This document shows positions 10,821-21,379 of a DNA stretch of 64,000 bases, one piece after another. Below the pieces are notes generated by a model, which was given only the letters and a program-made list of their open reading frames with translations, searched no databases and was not told the DNA's origin. The stretch comes from Astropecten irregularis (Eukaryota; Echinodermata; Asteroidea; Paxillosida; Astropectinidae): NCBI GenBank assembly GCA_963971285.1, contig OZ020260.1, forward strand, positions 9,334,798 through 9,398,797, in the 5' to 3' direction. Numbering within the stretch: the first letter of the stretch is position 1; every line of letters starts with the position of its first letter. The position numbers were made by a program, and so were the translations under genes.

Positions 10821-11222
10821 CTACTCCATCGTCTGTCCTCTGGAACAGTCATCGGCCATGTTTTCGTGGCTAGGTACATGTCGCATCTCTACTTTCAGTT
10901 CATGGATGATCTCTCTCATGTCTTGCACTCTATTTGCGACGAACGTCTGGAAGCGTCTGGTCTTCTTTCGAAGCATCTGAAGGACCACGGTGCTGTCCGT
11001 CCACTGGTAGACTGAATCAAAACTCACATCAGCTTCGGCAATCACAAAGCTGCAGGCTCTTAAAGACAGCAAGCAATTCGAGGCGTGGGATGTTCTTGAT
11101 CCGCTTCGGAGCCACCAGTGCCTTTCCAAGCAGGAACCCAACGTGGGCCTTGCCATCATCGCGTACAACTCTGGAAAACAAGACGAAGGCATAACCTGGT
11201 TCTGCACCATCAGACATCGCAT
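10821..11222 (-). pseudogene. BEL RNase H region
   Basis: The minus-strand frame contains VYQWTDSTVVL and MRHVPSHENMADDCSRG, the aspartate motif and the HVPS..N.AD block of the RNase H-like domain in BEL/Pao polyproteins. This domain removes RNA from the RNA:DNA hybrid during reverse transcription. It is joined in frame, through one stop, to the integrase part. The preceding block at 11029-11421 is in another frame. Confidence 0.85.
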
Positions 11223-11421
11223 GTAGCTCCACCTTGACTATCTTACCAAATCCCTTTGGCATATGGTATCTACTTCGGCGTATGGCAGACAGCTTCTGTA
11301 GTGATTCTAGCCATCGATGCAACCATTCTTCATCCTTCTTAGGGATTGGTTGATCCCACTTAAGCCCTTCTCTGGTGAGCTTGTGCAGAAGTATCTTTGG
11401 TGGTAAAAGCGCTGGAGCCAA
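11029..11421 (-). pseudogene. BEL RT connection domain and start of RNase H
   Basis: The frame begins in the BEL LAPALLPPKILLHKL connection segment after the RT palm. It goes on through WLHRWLESLQKL and ELHAMSDGAEPGYAFVLF, where the first RNase H aspartate would sit, then IPRLELLAV. Frameshifts near 11400 and 11045 cut it off from its neighbours. Confidence 0.85.
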
Positions 11422-11774
11422 ACTTCCTTCTGGATCAAACAGGGGGCGATTTGTGCGAGAAGTCCTCTCCTGGTGAATGGCTTCTCTTTGACGTCAACTC
11501 TGAACAGCAGGGTGTCCTCTGTTGCATTCCAGACAACTCCAAGCACGCGCCCTATATCATCTCCAGGAAGATCTCTGTCCAGTTCCACTTTGGACAGGCG
11601 GTCAGAAGGAATCATTTCCCGTATCTCTGGGTCTGATGTCACAAACTTGGCCAGCCGGAATCCACCACTCTCTAGTAGTGGAATGATCTGGGACACTGTG
11701 ATCTTCATGGCTTCATGAGACCCGGACTTAAAGAAGTCATCCATGTAGAAATTCTGCTTCACAGACTTGCACAC
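11307..11774 (-). pseudogene. BEL reverse transcriptase, palm with YMDD
   Basis: Near its start this minus-strand frame reads QNFYMDDFFKSG, the RT catalytic motif C (YMDD codons at 11736-11747). The thumb-side segment LLESGGFRLAKFVTS follows, with IREMIP and VLGVVWN, all usual for BEL/Pao RTs. The upstream RT part is in a different frame, and the frame runs out at 11307 after a frameshift near 11400. Confidence 0.9.
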
Positions 11775-11826
11775 TTCTGCATCAAAGTCTTCTTGATTGT
11801 CATATGCTGTGCGTTGCAGCGCATAA

Positions 11827-12537
11827 TTAGCATTTCTCCAGGTGAATGTGCTCCACCGAAGAATGTGACCGTCTGCTGGTACTCGACAACCCTCCCATCG
11901 ATGTGTGATTATCGTGCCACAGAAATCTCATCAAATTCCAGTCTTCCCTCAGTGCACAGACTATGTTGAACATTGCGTTGATGTCAGCTTGTACTGCAAC
12001 TTCTCCGCCAAGTCGGAACCGTAGCAAGACGCCTAGCAATGTATTCAGACGGTCTTCACCGATGTACACATGGTCGTTCAGGGAAGTTCTATGATACTTT
12101 GCGGCCGCATCCCACACAATTCGAATCTTTCCTGGCTTCCTTGGATGGGTGACGCGGTGGAACGGTAAGTAGTTCTCAACATCACCTGTCTGTAGTTCCT
12201 CTTCAGGGATATTACGGATGTACCCATCCCTCAGGAGTCCATCGAAGGTCCTTTTATACTCTTCATAGGCCTTGGGGTCCTGGTGCAGTTTCCTCGTTGT
12301 GCTACACAAGCGTTTGGCTGCAAGTGCTCGATTGTTGGGAAGAGTCTTGTATGAGTCCTTCAAAGGCATAGGAACATAATACCGGCTTTGGCATCGATAG
12401 GACTTCTTCTCCAGAATGTCCTTGGCAACCACATCTTCGACGGAGACTGGACGGTCAAATGTGTTATTGGTGCCGGCATACTCCAATTCAGCAATGCTCT
12501 CCAACTGCTGGCTCAGCTGCTCCAAGTCTTCCTCCAA
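11827..12537 (-). pseudogene. BEL reverse transcriptase, fingers and palm N-terminal part
   Basis: The segment LEYAGTNNTFDRPVSVEDV is followed by LPNNRALAAKRL, YLPFHRVTHPRKPGKIRIVWDA and VQADINAMFNIV. The last contains the RT motif A aspartate (QADI), and RFLWHDN follows as in other BEL RTs. The frame is lost near 11885, before YMDD. A TAA at 12577-12579 separates it in frame from the protease segment. Confidence 0.9.
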
Positions 12538-12576
12538 CTCTGCTCTACTGGGCGCTCGGTGCTGAATGTATTTGCA

Positions 12577-13551
12577 TTAAATCCATGGGGCATTCCCAGC
12601 ACTGCCAAGTAGACTCCATCCCCATAAATTGCGAAATGCGACTGGTTCCCCATCTTGACCTTCACGGTACTCCAGCTGAACGTGTGCCCTGGGCACATCA
12701 CTCCCCACCAAAAGGCCAATCCTTTTGTCGGCAGTGTATCGCATAGGCAGATCGTGCAGATGATGGTATCCACGCCAAACTTTCTCACACGGTATGCGGC
12801 TGCTCTCTACAGGAATTTCACTCCAGGAGTAGACTCTGTAAATCGTCAGTCGACCATCGCCATCAAGGTTCGACACTTCCAGTGACGTCAGATTGCTGGG
12901 CTGTTCCTTCCACCCGTGAGCAGTCTTCAGGTTTAGTGGTTGGGGATTACTCGGTACCCCCAAGTCTTGAAGGAGATCTTCAGAGCAGAGACTAGTTGAT
13001 GAGCAGGAATCCACGACTGCGCAGGTTTCTACAGTCTTGCCCGTTACATGACTGTACACTCTCACCCCAAACACTTGGAAGAAGACAGCATCGCCTGAGG
13101 AAACTACACAGCTATTCACCTTGCCATCTCCTCCGGATCCTGCAGACTGGTTTCCATCCCCATCAGCCTTTCCACGATGCAAGAGGGTATGATGCTTAGA
13201 CTCAGGTCGACAACCTGGGATGCGGCATTCCTTTCCAAAAGGGCAATCCTTCACCATTGAGAGGGTATGATTGCCTTCGTTAAGGCAGTTATAGCATAAT
13301 CTATGTCGTGAAATCTCCCTCAGCCTGGTTCGCACTGGCTTCCGCTCAAACTTTGGACATTTCCAAAAGACGTGCTCGGCTTGCCCGGGGCAACTCCTGC
13401 AGTGAGTTGACTTCTTGGGGCTGCTGTAAGGGCTCATCTGGAACTTAGTAGAATAGGTATCTTTACTGCCACCCTCGCGTGACATGGCATGGGATGTTTT
13501 TCTCCGCAGGTCTCCCCGTTGAACATCACCAGACTTCTTACTATCAAGCAA
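12577..13551 (-). pseudogene. BEL zinc-knuckle region and aspartic protease
   Basis: The first half has cysteine-rich pairs (CRSCPGQ...VFWKC, LCYNCLNEGNH, CPFGKECRIPGC), the knuckle-like region at the end of BEL gag. The second half is the retropepsin-like DUF1758 domain: VRVYSHVTGKTVETCAVVDSC, then LLQDLG and LIGL-type LLVGSDV. The catalytic triplet reads DSC where DSG or DTG is expected. The frame is shared with the RT segment beyond one stop. The gag part upstream is in another frame. Confidence 0.87.
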
Positions 13552-13571
13552 AATGCCGAACTCGGTGTCAT

Positions 13572-14114
13572 TCAGGGCCCTGACAACTCGTTGATGAATT
13601 CAGTGACGTCCCGAAACCGCACTGTCTTCTGCTTGCCACGGATCTCTGCTGCCTTCTTCAGCCAGGAACGCCTATCACCTAGTGGTAACTTGGAAACAAT
13701 GTTCACCAAATACGTAGGGTGATCCATAGCATCTTCCTTACCCAGGCTTTGAAGTGAGATGAGTGATGAGTCAAGTAGCTCTGCATATTTCTTTATCACC
13801 ATCCGGTCACCTGCTCTCATCTCTGAAAACTGACTGACTTTCTTCTCGATCTCTTGGATGATGATGTGCGGTTGTCCAAAGCTCGTCCAAAGTGCTTGTT
13901 TGGCTTCATTCCACGCCTTCACTGGATCCAGAATCACGTCAAACTTCTTTATGACGTCAGCTGCTCGATCCATGTAGTACTTGCGGAGGTACTGGTACAG
14001 CTCGCCTGGATCTGAAGTGCGAGCCTCGACATAACAACGAAACGCCATCTGAAATCTGGCGTAGTCCATCGGATCTCCATAGAATCCCTTTATGTCGGGG
14101 CTAGGTAGTTCCAA
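13572..14114 (-). pseudogene. BEL gag, DUF1759-like capsid part
   Basis: The frame starts inside LELPSPDIKGFYGDPMDYARF, a close match to the LPKI..F.GD...W..F motif of DUF1759 in BEL gag. The helical region LYQYLRKYY, AKQALWTSFGQPHII and LVNIVSKLP follows. The protein would form the particle shell. A stop separates it in frame from the N-terminal segment, and a frameshift near 13560 precedes the zinc region. Confidence 0.85.
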
Positions 14115-14390
14115 TCGAGATTGGAGGCTTCACAAGTACGAGACCATCTCCATGTTGAAACCATGTCCCATCAGTTGGGTTTGGCCTCTGCCCATAGTTG
14201 CTGTTAAGCCTGGTTGCTCAAAGGGTTTTGCTCTGCCATACTCATTGGCATTGCCATCCTTTTGCACTAGACTCTCCACTGCAGCTGGCGGTATGACCCA
14301 AGTGTCCACGCGTTTTTTCGCCTGGACAGAAGTTGGACAAGCTAACTCTTCATCCGAGAAATCATGCTTTCTCGAGTCGTCACTGGATAC

Positions 14391-14879
14391 TCAGTCATCT
14401 TCGTCGTCAAGGCCTTGCCTTTGTAAGTCGAAGACCCTTTTATGAGATTCTTCTTCTATATTTAGCCTTTGCTGTGCTTCTTCAATTCCAGCCATCCTCA
14501 AAGCCGCTTCTAACTCGTCCCTTTTTTGTGCAGCCTTCAGCTCAGCTCTCTGTCTTGCCAGGTCAGCTTCCATACGAGTGCGCTCAATATCAAGCTCTCT
14601 TCTACGTGCAGCCGATCTTTCAGATTTGCTTGTGGACTTGGAAAATGTGCTGCTATTCTTGCCCGACGACTTCGTCTTTCCTGAACGGTTAGTGGCAGCA
14701 CTCTTCATCTGCGATGACTCCGCCATATCTTTAGAAACTTTGGAGCACTTACCGGATGACGACTCGCACTGATCCGGCAAAACTGAAGAAGCTCCGCTGG
14801 TGCTCTTACCCGACATCTTGTTGAGGGACTGAGGTTTGAATCTGGCACTCTCCAACTTCGCACCGCTCCGCAGCAGCAT
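14391..14879 (-). pseudogene. BEL gag N-terminal part (basic, coiled coil)
   Basis: The ATG at 14877-14879 is the first after the 5' LTR and the likely start of gag. The product begins MLLRSGAKLESARF, continues as a serine- and lysine-rich stretch, and then becomes a long charged helix (RRRELDIERTRMEADLARQR), usual for BEL gag N-termini. It ends at a stop at 14391; 14115-14390 carries the decayed middle of gag with a further TGA near 14130. Confidence 0.82.
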
Positions 14880-14905
14880 TCCACAGATCTGAAGGCAGTG
14901 TTGAC
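14880..14905 (-). other. Expected primer-binding-site interval of the BEL element
   Basis: On the minus strand the 26 bases between the end of the 5' LTR and the gag ATG begin GTCAACACTGCCTTCAGATC. A tRNA primer site should start here, but I could not match it to a tRNA 3' end by eye. Confidence 0.4.
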
Positions 14906-15613
14906 TGTAAAGATTGTCTCAGTGGTCTGCTGACAGGAATTCGGGTTCAGGTTGGACTCACAAGATTTCTTGGGTCAGTCACTCTCGGTGTTTATTGTGA
15001 CTCTACCAAATGCGTATGCGGTCAACTATAATAAAACATGAAATAAAACACTGCTTTAACAAATAGGCAGGAAAGGGTCTCCATGAATAAACAGTACAAT
15101 AATTCCATTACAAAACATGCAAAGTTATATGCCCCAATGACCAAATAATGATCTAACTGCCTAAAGGGCAACCATAGTAAGAAAGGCAATGTGTTACAGT
15201 AGCAGGATCCCCAGAAAATCCCCAAACCCAGCGTTATTCACATGTATAATAACACGATCTCATGTAATAAACATATATAATTGACATGGCATTCCAATGC
15301 AACGTGTGTATCACTATTAACACATGTAAACTTACAACATAAACATGAACGTAAATCTACTAAAATAACCCCCTTTAATAACGTTAAATAACTCAAATTA
15401 TAAAGCCATATTCTTACCACTTTTCCCCTTCCCCACTGAGGTTACGATAACTTGTTTATATTGGTGCGAAGGTCTACACTTTGGGCAAGACTCTATAACG
15501 AAATCAACAGTGATTTACTTCAATCTTCCATGTAAGTTCAACAAACTGTGTCACTCGGCTAAAAAGCCCGCGAAAGGGCACCACCTATTGACTAAATGAT
15601 GTCGAATCTTACA
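14906..15613 (-). repeat. 5' LTR of the BEL element
   Basis: This 708-bp LTR pairs with 8325-9033. On the minus strand it holds the promoter and start of the element's transcript. Differences from the other LTR are few (for example TGCTGAC against TGCGGAC, and a 2-bp gap near 15154). Confidence 0.95.
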
Positions 15614-15618
15614 GCCCT
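15614..15618. repeat. Target-site duplication GCCCT (right copy)
   Basis: It directly follows the 5' LTR of the BEL element and matches 8320-8324. Confidence 0.93.
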
Positions 15619-17060
15619 GAGGAGACGGTCCGAGGTGTGGAGAATGTGATAGCTATTATTGGTGATGCGGGGGAGGGAGGGATGAAAAGAAGTAACTAGA
15701 GCATCTTGTTGTTGGTACATGTATCATCGCTAGGGGCTTTCTCATTAAAAAGTGCCGATCTGGAAAGAACGTGAGTTCTCTTTATGGCACGCCGCACCCT
15801 GCAAGAGCTGTGGCCTCTAGCAACCAAGTGTTTCTTCAGTTCATGTGCAAGTTGAGAGAAATCAGAGTCATAATAGAACAGATTCTGAGGGCCTGAGTAT
15901 ACACTATACCAGTCTTGCAGTGCTTGGGGTGGCAGCTGGTAGCATGGAGGTACTGGTGGGTATCTGTGGGCTTAGAATACAGGTCAGTGATGTCCTCTTC
16001 CTTGCGGATGGTGACATCAAGGAAGAGCGCATCATGGTGGGAGACTATCTGAATTTGATAGTCATATGGAAACAATTGATGAACCTAGGTTATTCTCATC
16101 ACTAGTCCTGATAACGGATACATGTGTATCATCGATGTACCGAGAAGTTGTTTTATTTAATAGTACATGAGAGATTCGTATCACGGATGGGAGGGTTGGT
16201 GTGTCAACTCCTGGACACAGCCGAGGAACAGGCTTTCATACCTTCTTCTTGATGGATAATATTGGTGTAGAGTGATGTTACATAAAAAGTCCCAATGATG
16301 GCTGTACTTAGGACTTGGTGCTTGATTTTTTCAAGTTTGTGACGGAAGTCAGGGGTGTTATGAATGTAAGAGGAGAAGCGAGGAACCAAAGGCTTGGGGA
16401 AACTATGAACGAACAGAGAGATGCGCTCTGTGGGTGAGCCATTGCCAGATACGATGGGTCTACCAAGGTTACCAGGGTCACCAGGTTGATGTATCTTGGG
16501 CAAGATATAGAACCTGGCTGCTCTGCAATTGATAGGAGAGAGAAATTTGTCAGCGTTCTTGGTCTACTGGTCACGTACTTTCATGCCATCCAGAACCTGC
16601 TGTATTTGTAGAGAAAATATAAATCTAAAATAAATCAATACATGTAATGGCGCAAGACCTCATGAATGTACTGCTGTCTATCCTTGATGACCACAGCTGA
16701 GCCTTTATCTGCTGATTTAATGATAATGTCAGTGTGGGGCCTGGAGCGAAGAGATCTCAGTGCCTGACACTCATCTCTGGGGAGGTTGACCTGAGTTTTC
16801 TTGAGAGAGATCAGTGTTAGTGAATTGACAGCTTGAACATACATGAACCTGTATGTCTCAAGAGCAGGGATTCTGTTATTCGGGGGTACCCAGAAGCTTT
16901 TCACTCGAAATGGTTCCCGTTCCATGGGAGCAGAGTCAAGAAAACATTCTTGCAACCGGATCCTTCGATAAAACTCTGTCAGATCTTGGCTCAGTTCAAT
17001 TTGATTCACTGTAAGAGTACTGGGGCAAATATTAAGTCCTTTGGAAAGAAGTTAATGCTC
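15614..17060 (-). mobile_element. Penelope-like element, 5' part (N-terminal and RT region), degenerate
   Basis: On the minus strand the order is LLSKGLNICP (about 17020-17055), then IIIKSADKGSAVVIKDR (frame 16635-17009) and the RT block PKIHQPGDPGNLGRPIVSGNGSPT (16204-16503). Next come SLYTNIIHQEEG, RYIDD (YIDD codons at 16128-16139), then FLDVTIRKEEDI and TDLYSKPTDTHQYLH (15836-16075). These are signature blocks of Penelope-like RTs. The blocks lie in several frames. The interval between LYTNI and YIDD is about 100 bp against roughly 250-300 bp expected, so an internal deletion removed the middle of the RT. The element stops at the BEL insertion and continues at 8324. Confidence 0.9.
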
Positions 17061-17600
17061 GGCATTGATGACGGTAGGGAGTGTAGGTTGGGACTGATGC
17101 CATGGTCATCTGGACTGCCTGTGTCTGCATTGCCAGTGCATCATGTCGCCATTTTGCATTTTCCTATTCCTCATGTCAATGAGAACAAACTCAAGTTAAG
17201 AAAGACCGGTGCTGATTTCACTGCTGAGTGCTGAGTTCTCCATACCTAGTGTTAGAGTACCGGGGTAGTGGGAACTGAGTTCCCTGTCAGGATGTACCAT
17301 TTCATTATTGAGGATCTGGAGTGAGTACTGACACTGTTTGGAGAAAATATTGATGAGATTAAGAGAGGTTTGGTTAAGAACTTGGTTCCTTTCTTCTGAG
17401 CAGGGAAGAGGGTGCGTATAAGGAAGGGGTGGTGGACGACACGACACCAGATCATAGGTATACTTAAGACTAAAACAAGGGGTCCCTGCGAAAAAATCAA
17501 ATCGATGGCAAGAACGGACGAATACCTTCTCCGAGTTTGGTCGTGCCAAATGCATCTATGCGAAGTTTGCTTTACGCACGGTCAACGCGCTTCCAAAACA
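17061..17600 (-). other. Possible upstream part of the Penelope-like element
   Basis: A minus-strand open frame (17196-17555, 119 codons) lies directly upstream of the recognisable N-terminal block and could be the decayed start of the element. I recognise no motif in it. The true 5' end of the element is not visible. Confidence 0.35.
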
Positions 17601-19148
17601 TGACAAGTGGAATGTATTTTTATCCTCGCCGTCCACCTTCAAATTATTAAATCCAAGTTGTTTAAGTTGTATCAGATCTAACAAACAATAACCAAATAAA
17701 CCAATAGACTGGGAATACTGCCTTTTTAACCCGCCCGCGAATATCTCTGAACGCAACAACGGATTTGTAAAACCGAAACGATTCCAAGATTCGTTGCAAC
17801 ATGCCTATCTCATTTGGAAGTAGGCTCACTCTTGTCATGGCACTTCTCCTTGGTGTGGTCACTACTTACTTCTCTGCTGCCTCTTTTCCCTTCCATTTTC
17901 TTTTGTAGTCGTGATGTCTGCCATTACATAAGCTCAAAATTACATAGCAAAATTCGCCATATGCGCACTTGACAATGGGCTGGTTGATTCCACCGTGCAA
18001 AATTATATCGCAGTACCATAACATACGGGGAAATGAGGGACGTTTGCTAGTGGGCCGTGTGAATGTCTGTGATGAAAACGCAAGCAACCGCTGTTTCAGA
18101 CATCCGGCTCCAATATCCGCAGACATGCGTTTTCAGCACTCGTGTAAAAAGTGCATGTCTAGTCTTTGTTACGTTGATAGAAAGGGCGCCACCAATATTT
18201 TGCTGAGGGAGTTTTCCAGTAAATAAATGGAGGGCGCACTTTGCTAGTACCGCAATCACTAGTAATTTACACCAGTCTTTCGCAAATTATGTCTTGGTCC
18301 CGAAATAAAATGACTTTAATAATTTTGAATGATATTTATTTTTGGTAGTTTGACCACCAAGGATTATGCGAGTCATGCGAGAAAGCGAAGAGATGTGCCA
18401 CATGCTTAATAAGCAGGAGTGAATTTAGTTTAATTCTTCTGAATATCGTTTTTAAATGGTCTAAAATGCGACTTTTCGACTCTGTTTTCTTTAAAAAGTC
18501 CTTGGTGATGCAGGGGGGTATCCCCCTCCCACACCCCTCGCCTGGTCGTTTCGTTCCCTTGCATAGGACACCAAATCACCAATCACCCCCTCCCCCAATC
18601 ATGAAAAGAAATCGGCACCTATGCCCAAACCGCACTTAGTGATGCGCGAATTGCACCTCAAGAGTGTCCAATGCGTTGACGGGTGCACCACACTAAATAA
18701 AACTCCCGTTGACCTCAGTGTCAATCCCTCAATTAAACAGTTCAAAAAACCTCATCCAGGAGTCTCTCAGTTTTTGGTGCAATACTGTAGAATGGTAGTT
18801 TGAGCCCTCATGTACCCAATTATTATGATAATCAGCTCGGAGCAATGATTTGTGAGCTAAGAGTAAGGTACCCCCGACGTTAGAGTGTTCGGGAGGTGCA
18901 ACGCCCTCTCGTGACAATAACACAATGTCATCGCCAACTAGTCGCCAAAGACGGAGGCCGTGTTCCAATTCTCTGGCTGCGACCGCAAATAACACACAAG
19001 TCTATGGAAATGGCCAGTGGCTACAATAGGTACACGCGTAATTTGCAGCCGCAGCCATACAATCGAGACACGGCCTAAGTTCGGGGAACCACAGAGGGCG
19101 CGATTACCGATTTCCATGGAAGTGGAGTACGTTTTGTTGTCGAAACTA
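17601..19148. other. Intronic stretch without recognised features
   Basis: Short open frames on both strands have no recognisable domain. The part near 18480-18600 is rich in C and T on the plus strand. Nothing further can be supported. Confidence 0.5.
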
Positions 19149-19473
19149 TTAGGCCTAAAAAAAAAAATTGTTGTGTTGCCCTCAAGTGGAAAAATTGAAA
19201 TTTTGGGTCGGTCGGTCGATTTTTTTTTGGGGGGGGGGGGGGGGGGGCAAACATTTAAGAATAAATACAGGATGTATGGGCTTATAAATCAACGGTCTTG
19301 GTTCTTTTGAGGAGACATGCTTTTGTACTGCTAAATCTTACATTTTCTGTCAAAAATTGTGAGTTTTTATACTTAAAGACTCAGAGAGAAAAAAAAAAAA
19401 TCCCGACCCAAAGTTTTGGCATTTTACGGTCGGTCGCTGAGGGCAACACAACACTTTTTTTTGTTAGGCCTTA
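19149..19473. mobile_element. Harbinger-like MITE with poly-G interior
   Basis: The 319-bp element (19152-19470) is bounded by TTA target duplications (19149-19151 and 19471-19473). Inverted ends begin GGCCTAA plus an A-run and then GTTGTGTTGCCCTC on each strand; TTTGGGTCGG recurs inverted further in. A three-base TTA duplication is the PIF/Harbinger habit. The interior contains the T9G19 tract. No transposase is encoded. Confidence 0.82.
19229..19247 (+). repeat. Poly-G tract (19 G)
   Basis: It follows nine T and lies inside the MITE at 19152-19470. Confidence 0.95.
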
Positions 19474-19917
19474 TACTGTATGCGCTAAGGCCAGCCGTGC
19501 TACTGCCGAACCTAAACCAAACGGTATAGCAAGGAAATAGCGTGGCAGTTGCGCTAAAACGCCGAACTTAATACATGTATCGCCACTGCCGTCCCTAATA
19601 TTGACCCTGTCGAGCCATAGATCTTGCTATTTTTTGCCGTACCAAACTTGAAAATGTAAAATTACTTGAGATCGGCATGGCAGTAGCGCAGCGTATAGCC
19701 TAGGCCTAATGCATTCACGGTGGAATAAAATGATCACATTCACATGACAAAAAGATTCCCGGTTTTATATTAAGTGTATATTACTGGTTTGAAATTTACT
19801 TACTTGAGCAATTTCCTTTATCCAGTCACCATTTCCTTTGGATGAATGTGATGTTTTCAGGTATTCATAACAATGTGACACTGCCCCTAGTAATAGTGTG
19901 TATTAAATACATGTAGT

Positions 19918-20062
19918 AATAAACAAACAACTCAAAAACAACAATATCACAATTCACAATAAATTAAAAATAAATATTCAAACAAAGAAACAAACGCCCA
20001 ACTCCCCAACAAACAAGCAAACAAATAAGCAAGCAAGCAATCAAACCGAACATCCAACTACA
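19918..20062. repeat. AAC/AAG-rich low-complexity stretch
   Basis: Irregular runs of CAAA, AACAAC and GCAAGCAAGCAA, an old microsatellite. Confidence 0.7.
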
Positions 20063-20285
20063 AGCAGGCATATGAACTAAAACAACAATTACTGATTTAA
20101 GTAGAAATAGAATCCCGAATCATTGGATCATGTTGTTGTTTAATAATGATTTCCGTTTTGGTGTGAGCAGCATTGAAAAATATAATTATTTTGGTGTCCT
20201 TTGTTAAGAAACCACGTACAGTGTATTATTACCTTGAAGGTTTCAGTCGTAGACACATGCCATGTATGGTTATGGTTAGGGTTAT

Positions 20286-20750
20286 GATAAATAATAATAA
20301 TAATAATAATAAATAACATTTATAAAGCGCTTAATACAATGTTTCTAAGCGCTGAGAAAGGAAAGGTATAAAGGAAACTGAATTAATATAAAACTTGAAT
20401 GATGTAGGGAGAAAAATGTCCTCCTAAATCCAAAGAAAGAGTTCATTACAAGTACAGACTACAAGTATACAGATTACAAAGAATAACTAAATCATGTATT
20501 ACAATAAGATTGATTATACAAATGAGTTTTAGTTTTGAATAAGTCCAGAGTCGGGGCAGATCGGATGTCGACAGGTAAATTGTTCCAGAGTTTAGGTGCT
20601 ATTGCAGAAAAGGCATGATCGCCATATCTAGTCATAGTGCGGGGACCAGGGCATAATTGTAGATGGGCAGTGTCAGCACAACGAAGTCGTCTAGGAGATG
20701 ATGAAGTTGATGCAGAACGGAAGGAGACAAGCGGCCGATTTCACGAAACG
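20286..20750. repeat. Dispersed repeat starting with (AAT)n and ATTTATAAAGCGC
   Basis: An (AAT)n run (20286-20312) is followed by ACATTTATAAAGCGCTTAAT and CTAAGCGCTGAG, then about 400 bp that ends against the next MITE. AATAAT next to a TTATAAAGCGC-type motif also occurs, inverted, at the end of the SINE at 53315-53355. That suggests a shared 3' end family. No protein is recognisable. Confidence 0.5.
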
Positions 20751-20760
20751 CAGACGCGTC

Positions 20761-21373
20761 TTAAGGCCTATTTACACATACGCGACTTTGTCGCGCGACA
20801 AAGTCGCACACGCGAAGCTGTCCAAAATGTAAGAGATCTGTCGCGCGACTTTTTCCATATTTTGTGATAAAAATTCAGTACTAACACTCCTCTTTTTTCC
20901 AAAAAAAAATTGCCACCTGATATACCTTTTCTTCTTCGTATTCGGACTAGAATAATCCTTAGGGGCCTAGGCCCTACTGTTTTTTTTGGCAGCTAGGGCG
21001 ATCCGAGCAGCATCATACCCAAGAGTAGATCATGATTAAGCATGATTATGTTGTCTTCTCATCCGGCATCTATATAATCTTTAATTTGTTTGATGCCTCT
21101 TACAAATAATTTTATTCCTGGACCTCAGTTATCATTTTCTTGTTTATCTTTTCCAACCAATCAATACAGCTGGCACATGAGGGCATAGGGAAATGCGTGT
21201 GTAACTTTTTTTGTCGCGCGACAAAATCACTTTCAATTTGATTTCAAAAAGTCGCGCGACAAGTCGCACTTCTTTGTCGCGTAAATGTAAACACGCCCAT
21301 TGATTTGTGCGCAGTTAAAAATATACGCGACATTGTCGCGCGACAAAGTCGCGTATGTGTAAATCGGCCTTTA
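20761..21373. mobile_element. Harbinger-like MITE with TCGCGCGACAA arms
   Basis: The 607-bp element (20764-21370) is bounded by TTA duplications. Its ends are AGGCCTATTTACACATACGC and, on the other strand, AGGCCGATTTACACATACGC. Both arms continue into the palindrome TTTGTCGCGCGACAAAG, so each end can fold on itself. The central part is AT-rich and non-coding. It uses the same TTA target and a similar GGCC end as the element at 19152-19470. Confidence 0.85.
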
Positions 21374-21379
21374 GGAAGG

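Larger units (their letters stand above)
8325..15613 (-). mobile_element. BEL/Pao LTR retrotransposon, full length, defective
   Basis: This complete 7.3-kb insertion is read on the minus strand. It has two LTRs of about 708 bp, TG...CA ends (TGTAAAGATT / AATCTTACA) and a GCCCT duplication. The internal order on the minus strand is gag, CCHC-like zinc region, aspartic protease, RT, RNase H, integrase, DUF5641, with no envelope gene. This order, the YMDD RT and the C-terminal DUF5641 identify the BEL/Pao group. Coding is interrupted by at least four frameshifts and three in-frame stops, so the copy is not autonomous, yet its LTRs are nearly identical. It is inserted in a Penelope-like element, inside an NR6A1 intron and antisense to the gene. 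Confidence 0.95.

Noticed and set aside
9664-14772. Plus-strand frames up to 154 codons across the BEL internal region
   Set aside because: Shadows of the minus-strand gag-pol; the minus-strand frames carry the conserved motifs.
8325-15613. Endogenous retrovirus with envelope
   Set aside because: No envelope frame between integrase/DUF5641 and the 3' LTR; domain order and DUF5641 point to a BEL/Pao retrotransposon.
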